Shown: positions 57,959 to 64,000 of the stretch, one piece after another | Layout: each line of letters begins with the position of its first letter | Position numbering within the stretch: position 1 is the first letter of the stretch | Source of the DNA: Pseudoalteromonas piscicida | Lineage (GTDB): Bacteria; Pseudomonadota; Gammaproteobacteria; Enterobacterales; Alteromonadaceae | Direction of reading: 5' to 3' | DNA: 64,000 bases | Assembly: GCF_002208135.1 (NCBI RefSeq) | Contig: NZ_CP021646.1 | Coordinates: 3,812,001 to 3,876,000, forward strand | Program-made: the position numbers and the translations under genes | The notes under the pieces: model-generated | What the model was told of the DNA's origin: nothing | The model's input: only the letters and a program-made list of their open reading frames with translations | Databases searched by the model: none

Positions 57959-58899
57959 CGGCGATTCTTACGCGCTCTTGCGCGGCGCTGACGTTTTTCT
58001 TCTTCACGCGCAGCCTTTTTTGCCTCAGCTTGCGCTCGTAACTCAGCAACCATTTCTTCTTCCGACTCACGCATTTCCGGCGTTTCCATCGTGATCCGCC
58101 CGATAACAGCATCGCGCAGTTCGTTGATTAAAATCTCCGACATCTTGTGCGTATCGACCTGATTGCCACCCTTAACGCAACCGCGCTTACGGCCAGCCAT
58201 CTCGATAAATGTCCAGTCACAATCCGGTAATTCGTCGAGCTTGTAACGTGCTTTTAAAAGTTCTGGATATGCACCTAGCAGATATTCAGCGGTGTAGCTC
58301 GCCACTTCTTCATAATTGATAGCGGTATCGCGAATCGCACCCGTTGCCGCCAAACGATAGCCCGAGTTTTCATTCTCAACCTTTGGCCACAACATACCCG
58401 GCGTATCGTAAAGCATAATGCCGTCTTCAAGCTTAATACGCTGTTGCGCTTTAGTTACCGCTGGTTCATTACCTGTTTTTGCAACGATCCTACCTGCAAG
58501 TGTATTGATAAGCGTCGATTTACCCACATTTGGAATACCCATGATCATGGCTTTTAGCTGCTTATCTTGACCCACTTTATGAGGTGCAAGCTTTTTGCAA
58601 AGCGCGTTAATACGCTGTACTTCATTTGCCTTTTCATGACCAAACGCCAGCGCTTTTACGCCACTCTCACGTTCAAAATACTCCATCCACTGCTTGGTCA
58701 GTTCAGGATCGGCAAGGTCCGCTTTGTTCATGATTTTGATAACAGGCTTGTCACCGCGTAACTGCCCTACCATCGGGTTTTCGCTACTGTATGGAATACG
58801 AGCATCCAGCACTTCAATAATGACATCCATCTGCGGCATGATCTCTTTGATCTCATTGCGCGCCTTATTCATATGCCCTGGGAACCACTGTATTGCCAT
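57955..58899 (-). CDS. rbgA: Ribosome biogenesis GTPase RbgA/YlqF
   Basis: This 314-residue, circularly permuted GTPase starts MAIQWFPGHMNKARNEI. The motif order is G4 (NKADLAD), then G1 (GIPNVGKST), then G3 (DTPG), as in YlqF/RbgA. It acts late in 50S subunit assembly in Bacillus. The C-terminus is an unusually Arg/Lys/Glu-rich tail. The ATG at 58897-58899 with AGGTGG is preferred over an upstream start at 58908. Its stop overlaps the end of the convergent cyclase gene by four bases. Confidence 0.9.
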   Translation of the reverse strand: MAIQWFPGHMNKARNEIKEIMPQMDVIIEVLDARIPYSSENPMVGQLRGDKPVIKIMNKADLADPELTKQWMEYFERESGVKALAFGHEKANEVQRINALCKKLAPHKVGQDKQLKAMIMGIPNVGKSTLINTLAGRIVAKTGNEPAVTKAQQRIKLEDGIMLYDTPGMLWPKVENENSGYRLAATGAIRDTAINYEEVASYTAEYLLGAYPELLKARYKLDELPDCDWTFIEMAGRKRGCVKGGNQVDTHKMSEILINELRDAVIGRITMETPEMRESEEEMVAELRAQAEAKKAAREEEKRQRRARARKNRR

Positions 58900-59172
58900 T
58901 ATAACCACCTGTATTAATTAACTTTAAAAGCTCATATGTTGAACACCTTGCCAAACTCACACCTACCATAGCGTCATTCGTACGGAGTAAGAGATAAGTT
59001 AAGGATACAACATAGGGTACTAAACGCTTTTAATACAGCAGCAGTACCTCATCACTAAGTTGGCTATTCTACTATAAATTGACAGGATTGGGTTAATGGC
59101 TATGAATTCTGTTTAATTCACGTATCACGCTCAAAATACTTGTCCATCTACCGCTGCCATGAGTAAAGTCAG

Positions 59173-59805
59173 GTGACCGAGTCGGTACAGCGCCTCACAC
59201 AATATGCCTGTCGCGGCCAAAAGCAGCCTACAGGATTACACTTTCCACTGCTGCCAGACAGTAATGTGCTCATTGGTTGTATGAACAATGACCCTGACCA
59301 AAGTTACCTGTTAGGGTTTGCCCTTAACGACACCCAACCGTCGGTTGTTACTAGCGAAAACCCTACCCAAAACGTATTGTGCTCTCGCGGCCAAAACCTA
59401 TTGATGTTTGATGACACCCCAAAAACCCCGCATACTGTGTTGCAAACCCTATCGGGCAACCAGCACTTGGTGTTACATGGGGATAAAAAGCAGCCTTATA
59501 TTCACTGACTTGCGCAACTTGGCGCGATGAACATTTTTGCAGCCAAAGACATACAACTTGGCAGTGTTAAAAGTGCAATTCGACTACTCACCAATAAAAC
59601 CTTCATTGCCAGCGCCAAACAACAACTGGCGCTGGAGAGTAAAAAGTCGGTGATTGCCGATGCAGCAACCAACCTTGACGTCACCGCCAAACAAAATATC
59701 ACCCTTAAGGCGGGTCGCAGCCATCGCAGTGTTATCCAAAGTGATATGGATCCCATCTCCATTGGGTTTAGGTATGATTACAAGCAAGAGTGGCAATTTG
59801 ATTAG
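59173..59805 (+). pseudogene. Decayed vgrG C-terminal fragment (type VI secretion spike)
   Basis: Two consecutive frames in the same phase (to 59508 and from 59527) are separated only by an in-frame TGA at 59506-59508. Together they read as the end of a VgrG protein: QRLTQYACRGQK and a gp5-like FPLLPDSNVLIGCMNNDPD, then the beta-helix region MNIFAAKDIQL, ALESKKSVIADAA and LDVTAKQNITLKAG. The gp27-like N-terminal part is absent and a stop lies just upstream (59164). No other type VI genes are nearby, so this is debris, possibly from an exchanged vgrG island. Confidence 0.65.
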
Positions 59806-59925
59806 CAAAGATCACAGACTCTAGGATAATAATTTTTAAATTTGGATTGATTAATACATCAAGTATTCAAGTGAGGGTGATACACTCGCGTAAGGCTTTG
59901 TAGTATTCAAGTTTAAAGAGGCGGC

Positions 59926-60567
59926 ATGAACCACTCCCCTATTCCACTCAACATTACCGCGAGCGCCAAGATTGAAAGCATTGTGGTGCTGCATGGCTTG
60001 TATATGTCTGGCTTTGTGATGCGCCCGCTTAGTGCTCGCTTGGGTAAGTCAGGCTACCGCATTCTCAATTTAAGCTATAACACGTTAACGCCAAATATTG
60101 ATGAGATCTGCGCCGCTATTGATACGTTTGTTGGCGACCGCCCCGCTGCACTCGTTTGCCACTCCATGGGTGGCTTAGTTGCAAGAGCCTATTTAGAGCG
60201 AGGCTCTACAGCGAGCAAGCAAGTAAAAAAAGTGGTGACCCTCGGGACACCACATAAAGGCAGTGCCATTGCCAAGCATATGCATGACAAAGGACTGGAG
60301 CTCCTGTTAAAAAACAGTGTGGAGTTTTTATTATCTAACAATCAAGATTGGCCTTTCGATGCTAAGCTTTACAGTATTGCCGGTGACTTACCCATTGGGC
60401 TAATGCCACTACTGCAAAAGGGCAGCCAATCGGATGGCACTGTGTTACTAGAAGAAACCAAGCTCAATGGCATGGCCGAGCACAAAGTGTTTCATCTCAG
60501 CCATACCAGCTTAATATATTCCCGTGCGGTAATGGACTATATCTGCGAGCTGTTAGAAAAGCCTTAG
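59926..60567 (+). CDS. Alpha/beta hydrolase, lipase-like
   Basis: This 213-residue hydrolase has the nucleophile elbow VCHSMGGLVARAYL with Ser80, an oxyanion-loop-like VVLHGLYMSGFVM, and VTLGTPHKGSAIA downstream. The order matches PGAP1/lipase-class esterases of about 200-220 residues. There is no signal peptide, so it probably acts in the cytoplasm or at the inner membrane on an unknown ester. It ends by overlapping the convergent small membrane gene by four bases. Confidence 0.78.
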   Translation: MNHSPIPLNITASAKIESIVVLHGLYMSGFVMRPLSARLGKSGYRILNLSYNTLTPNIDEICAAIDTFVGDRPAALVCHSMGGLVARAYLERGSTASKQVKKVVTLGTPHKGSAIAKHMHDKGLELLLKNSVEFLLSNNQDWPFDAKLYSIAGDLPIGLMPLLQKGSQSDGTVLLEETKLNGMAEHKVFHLSHTSLIYSRAVMDYICELLEKP

Positions 60568-60773
60568 CGCTCCGCACTTGCAGCCACTTTGTAGGCAATC
60601 ACTGCAATCAAACCAACTAATAACGGCACTGGTGCTGCGATATAGCCAAAGGTATCTGAGTTTGCGATGCTTGCGCCAGCTAAGTGACCTACTAGCCCAA
60701 CAACAAAAGCCACTAAAGCGATAACAACGACGACGAGTTCCATTTTATGTTCTGATTTTGTTTTGCCTTTCAT
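60564..60773 (-). CDS. Small two-helix membrane protein
   Basis: This 69-residue protein begins MKGKTKSEHKMELVVVVIAL, with two membrane helices (about 11-30 and 45-63). ATG 60771-60773 lies 8 bases after GAGG; an earlier ATG at 60777-60779 is too close to that site. Two FNR-like half-palindromes occur upstream. Function unknown. Confidence 0.6.
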   Translation of the reverse strand: MKGKTKSEHKMELVVVVIALVAFVVGLVGHLAGASIANSDTFGYIAAPVPLLVGLIAVIAYKVAASAER

Positions 60774-60779
60774 ACTCAT

Positions 60780-61176
60780 TTCCTCAAGTAGTAGACACCG
60801 CGTTTTTCGTGTCTCGATGAGATAATTATGCGCTTATAGTGCGGTGATATTTTGACCTAAATCAAGTTTAAAACCGCCAAAATACGAACGAGATTAAACA
60901 TTTGTCTTAGATCAAAAATCGCACCTTCTGGTATGGTTGTGGAAAAAGTTGGCAAGCTTTATTCCCGTCGAGTCTTTATGTCACTTTGCTATTTTTGGAA
61001 GCTTTTTGGGGTTTCATCTTGTTTTTTAACGCACTCATCCCAACGTCATATTGTATTAATATTTGATATGTTTTTATTTTATTGATTGATTTTTCCGATT
61101 AAACACTTTGATTTTAATCATTGGGCAATCATCAAAGGTTGCGCCATACTGACTGTGAATCAACAAGGAGCATCGC
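60780..61176. other. Divergent intergenic region with FNR-like sites, before dps
   Basis: The 397 bases hold TTGACCTAAATCAA at 60852-60865 and TTGTCTTAGATCAA at 60902-60915. These resemble FNR/EtrA boxes (TTGAT-N4-ATCAA) with one and two mismatches. The right half is AT-rich and should include the dps promoter. I see no gene or RNA. Confidence 0.4.
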
Positions 61177-61650
61177 ATGACAAACATTAATTCTATCGGC
61201 TTAGACAAAGCAAAAAGCCAAGCGCTAGTAACATCACTTAATACGCTACTGAGCAGCTACCAAATTCAGTATATGAATGCCCGTGGTTTTCACTGGAACA
61301 TCAAAGGTCGTGAGTTTTTTGAACTACACCTAAAATTTGAGGAAATTTACACGCTACTACTTGAGAAAGTCGACGAAATCGCAGAGCGTATTTTGACGAT
61401 TGAAGGCAACCCATTGCATGCATTTTCTGATTACTTGGAAAACAGCAAAATTACAGAAGCAAAAGGCATTAGCAATGGTACACAAGCATTAGAAAATTTG
61501 CTTGATGGCTACACGACACTTATTTCTATGCAGCGTGAGATTTTAGCGCAAGCGGGTGAAGCCGAAGATGAGGGGACAGCAGCATTAATGAGCGACTACA
61601 TCAAAGAGCAGGAAAAACTGGTGTGGATGCTTAAGGCGTATTTAAACTAA
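61177..61650 (+). CDS. dps: Dps family DNA-protecting ferritin
   Basis: This 157-residue, four-helix ferritin-like protein shows the inter-subunit ferroxidase region QYMNARGFHWNIKGREFFELHLKFEE and DEIAERIL, typical of Dps/DpsA. Dps forms a dodecamer that oxidises Fe2+ with peroxide, stores the iron and protects DNA. AAGGAG precedes the ATG. Expression is usually stress or iron linked. Confidence 0.92.
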   Translation: MTNINSIGLDKAKSQALVTSLNTLLSSYQIQYMNARGFHWNIKGREFFELHLKFEEIYTLLLEKVDEIAERILTIEGNPLHAFSDYLENSKITEAKGISNGTQALENLLDGYTTLISMQREILAQAGEAEDEGTAALMSDYIKEQEKLVWMLKAYLN

Positions 61651-61686
61651 GATAGACGTATAGGTCGGGCTAAGGCTAGGGTGCAC

Positions 61687-61807
61687 GAGTCGAGCTAAAG
61701 CTACGACCTACAAGCCGAGCCCGCTCCTACCTGGGTTTTCCTCTGGTAGGAGCGAGTTTACCTCGCGATCTTTTATCGCTTTTTTGTCGAGCTAGAGCTA
61801 CGATCTA
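61687..61807. repeat. REP-like repeat cluster between dps and ptrB
   Basis: Direct repeats of about 20 bases (GTCGAGCTAAAGCTACGACC at 61689-61708; GTCGAGCTAGAGCTACGATC at 61785-61804) flank a 10-bp stem (CGCTCCTACC at 61722-61731 with GGTAGGAGCG at 61745-61754). The segment GTAGGAGCGAGTTTACCTCGCGAT resembles REP units of Pseudomonas and relatives. The right repeat overlaps the ptrB stop codon. Confidence 0.55.
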
Positions 61808-63855
61808 GCATCCAATAGGCTGATAAAGAATGCCATCTCTAACGCCCTTTCATGGAGGCTTTTAAATCGGCCTGACGCACCACCGTGACCCGCTTCCAAA
61901 TCGGTTTTAAAGACCAGTACGTTATCATCCGTTTTATACTCTCTAAGCTTAGCAACCCACTTCATCGGCTCCCAATACTGAACTTGCGAATCGTGCAACC
62001 CAGTGGTGACTAGAATATTTGGATAGGCTTTGGCTTCAATATTGTCATACGGCGAATACGCTAAAATATTCTGGTAGTCCGCTTCATTATTCGGATTACC
62101 CCATTCATCATACTCGTTGGTGGTCAATGGGATTGACTCATCCAACATGGTAGTTAACACATCCAAGAAAGGCACATGGCAGCCTAACCCTAAATAAAGC
62201 TCTGGAGCTTGGTTTGCAATTGCGCCCATTAACAGGCCACCTGCACTTCCACCTGATGCAAACACTTTTTCTCTATGCCCGTAGCCTAGCTCAACCAAGG
62301 CCTTGGTAACATCAATAAAGTCGTTGAAGGTATTTTGCTTGTGGGCTTTTTTTCCTTGCTCATACCATTCACGACCGAGCATCTCAGAACCACGAATATG
62401 GGCAATCGCGTATACAAATCCTCTATCTAACAGGCTTAGAATTTGGCTAGAGAAGTTAGGGTCGATAGTAATACCATAAGAGCCATAGCCATACTGCAAT
62501 AATGGATTGCTACCGTCTTGGTTAAACTTATCTTTGCGATACACCAAAGATACTGGGACTTTAACGCCATCTCTTGCGGTAATATGCAAACGTTCAGAGT
62601 GATAATATTCCGGTTTAAAATCACCTAACACTTGTTGTTGCTTTTTAAGCGTTTTCTTACCGGTGGTTAAGTCACAATCGTACACCGAGCTAGGAGTTGT
62701 CATACTCGAATAGTGAATACGAATATTACTTGAACTCGGCTCAGGGTTATTTCCTACCGTGGCAAAATAACAAGCATCATCAAATCCAAGGTGATAGCTC
62801 TGCCCTTGATAATCATGAACAACAAAGCGGATCTGCCCTTGTTCACGCTCAGTCAGTACAAAGTGACTATTGAACAGCTCCAAGCCTTCTAATAGTACAT
62901 GGTCACGGTGAGCAACCAACTCTTCCCATTGCTCAACATCACCGACGGTTGCCGCTGTTGCACGCATTAAACGGAAATTTTTAGCATTCTTATTACTAAG
63001 GATGTAAAAGAACTCTCCCATTTTTTCAAGACCATATTCATGGCCAATTTCTCTTGGAATAAGGGCGCTAAACTCACCGCAAGGATCGTTTGCATCGAGT
63101 ATTAACTGATCACTCGTTTCCGTCGCAGCCAAATAAATAAAAATAGCGCTTTCATCACGGCTTTTACCCAACCCCATATAAAATTGGCGATCTTGCTCTT
63201 CAAACACCAAAATATCATCGCTTTGTGGTGTTCCTAACACATGGCGATACACTTGGAAGCCGAGCAACGTTTGCTCGTCTTTTTTGACATAAAAGACGGT
63301 TTTATTGTCGTTCGCCCAAATTACCTGACCTTCCGTGTTATACAGCACGTCTTGTAGTAATGTGTTGGTATTTAAATCAAGAAACTTGATGGTATAAATT
63401 CGACGCCCGTCGGTATCTTCACTATAGGCAAGCAGCTGCTCATCTGGGCTTACGGTAATATCACCGATGTCATAAAACTCGTTACCAGCGGCTAACTGAT
63501 TAATATCTAAAAGAAGTTTTTTATCCGACAAGTCTTCTTGTGATGCGCGATAATACTTAGCATATTCCTCATCACCACTGACTTCACTTACATACCAATA
63601 GTTGCCATCTTTTGCGGGCACTGAGCTATCGTCTTTTACGATACGGCCTTTCATTTCTTCAAACAGCTGGGTTTGCAGCGCTTGGTGAGGCGCCATTTGC
63701 GCTTCACAGTAATCATTCTCTGCTTTGAGGTGTGCCAACACATCAGCATTTTTACGCTCGTCATCACGCATCCAGTAGTAGTTGTCGATACGCTCATGAT
63801 TATGGTGCAGCAAGGATTTCGGCTGCTTTTTGGCTAGCGGTTGAGTTTTTTCCAT
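61798..63855 (-). CDS. ptrB: Oligopeptidase B (S9A family)
   Basis: This 685-residue prolyl-oligopeptidase-family enzyme has no signal peptide, so it is cytoplasmic. The N-terminus NYYWMRDDERKNADVL and propeller are typical of PtrB. The catalytic Ser lies in FASGGSAGGLLMG, Asp in TTGLHDSQVQYWEP and His in LEAGHGGASG. It cleaves small peptides after Arg/Lys. Three in-frame starts (TTG, GTG, ATG) follow each other at 63861-63853; I use the ATG, but the AGGA spacing also allows the TTG. The C-terminus LLDARS ends inside a repeat element. Confidence 0.92.
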   Translation of the reverse strand: MEKTQPLAKKQPKSLLHHNHERIDNYYWMRDDERKNADVLAHLKAENDYCEAQMAPHQALQTQLFEEMKGRIVKDDSSVPAKDGNYWYVSEVSGDEEYAKYYRASQEDLSDKKLLLDINQLAAGNEFYDIGDITVSPDEQLLAYSEDTDGRRIYTIKFLDLNTNTLLQDVLYNTEGQVIWANDNKTVFYVKKDEQTLLGFQVYRHVLGTPQSDDILVFEEQDRQFYMGLGKSRDESAIFIYLAATETSDQLILDANDPCGEFSALIPREIGHEYGLEKMGEFFYILSNKNAKNFRLMRATAATVGDVEQWEELVAHRDHVLLEGLELFNSHFVLTEREQGQIRFVVHDYQGQSYHLGFDDACYFATVGNNPEPSSSNIRIHYSSMTTPSSVYDCDLTTGKKTLKKQQQVLGDFKPEYYHSERLHITARDGVKVPVSLVYRKDKFNQDGSNPLLQYGYGSYGITIDPNFSSQILSLLDRGFVYAIAHIRGSEMLGREWYEQGKKAHKQNTFNDFIDVTKALVELGYGHREKVFASGGSAGGLLMGAIANQAPELYLGLGCHVPFLDVLTTMLDESIPLTTNEYDEWGNPNNEADYQNILAYSPYDNIEAKAYPNILVTTGLHDSQVQYWEPMKWVAKLREYKTDDNVLVFKTDLEAGHGGASGRFKSLHERALEMAFFISLLDARS

Positions 63856-64000
63856 CACCAAGTTGTCATCCTAAATTCGTTATTTTTCACCAGTGTATCA
63901 TGATTCAAGTGCCATACCAGCGCGCAAAGAAAAAGGCCGAGCATCACTGCGCGGCCTTTATATTATTGAGTGTAAACGGGAGTTTCTAAACTTCCGCTTC

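Overview
The window looks like a chromosomal segment of a marine gammaproteobacterium of the order Alteromonadales, most likely Pseudoalteromonas. The pointers are a moderately AT-rich base composition, a tatABC-tatD block next to ubiE-ubiJ-ubiB and hemB, a stand-alone second EF-G, a MetJ-type methionine salvage set, a Shewanella-like N-acetylgalactosamine (GalNAc) cluster, and many secreted peptidases and TonB or c-di-GMP proteins. This is inferred from gene content; no database search was possible.

Layout. 1-1.8 kb is the scar of a mobile integron: two gene cassettes on the minus strand, a VCR-like attC site and a broken integrase gene. 1.8-13.1 kb holds a DUF2057 protein, hinT, a CsgD/VpsT-like regulator, a hybrid histidine kinase, a secreted beta-propeller/amidohydrolase and a chemoreceptor with eight tandem 45-residue HAMP-like units. 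13.1-17 kb and 25.2-27.5 kb carry the two halves of methionine salvage (omega-amidase, aminotransferase, mtnBCD; mtnA, mtnK). Each half has a divergent promoter region with 8-bp-phased MetJ-like boxes. Between them lie a CadC-type regulator, an M16 peptidase and an S9 peptidase. 27.8-29.6 kb is a DUF885 lipoprotein gene broken by two 1-nt deletions. 30-39.7 kb carries housekeeping genes (ubiE, ubiJ, ubiB with an apparent frameshift, tatABC, tatD, hemB) and two GGDEF proteins, one with a degenerate active site. 41.8-43.9 kb is fusA2.

44.1-55.3 kb is a GalNAc utilisation locus. The minus-strand operon agaR-agaZ-agaS-agaK-agaA is tightly coupled. It faces a plus-strand set: a Tat-exported GH109 alpha-N-acetylgalactosaminidase, a TonB-dependent receptor and a DUF5077/DUF3472 exported protein. 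The shared promoter region contains six CTTTC/GAAAG motifs that probably bind AgaR. No inner-membrane permease is present in the window.

The most striking element is at 55.5-56.45 kb: three tandem, non-coding transcription units. Each has a sigma-70 promoter with a 17-bp spacer, a Fur box over the -10 element, a RyhB-like ACATTGCTCA core inside a 42-nt block identical in all three, and the same Rho-independent terminator. I interpret them as a triplicated family of iron-responsive RyhB-type small RNAs. The rest of the window holds a diguanylate cyclase, the GTPase RbgA, a decayed vgrG fragment, a lipase-like hydrolase, dps and oligopeptidase B. Four coding regions (two sites in DUF885, ubiB, and a small unknown ORF) carry single-base deletions, three of them in homopolymer runs, so assembly error should be considered before calling them pseudogenes.
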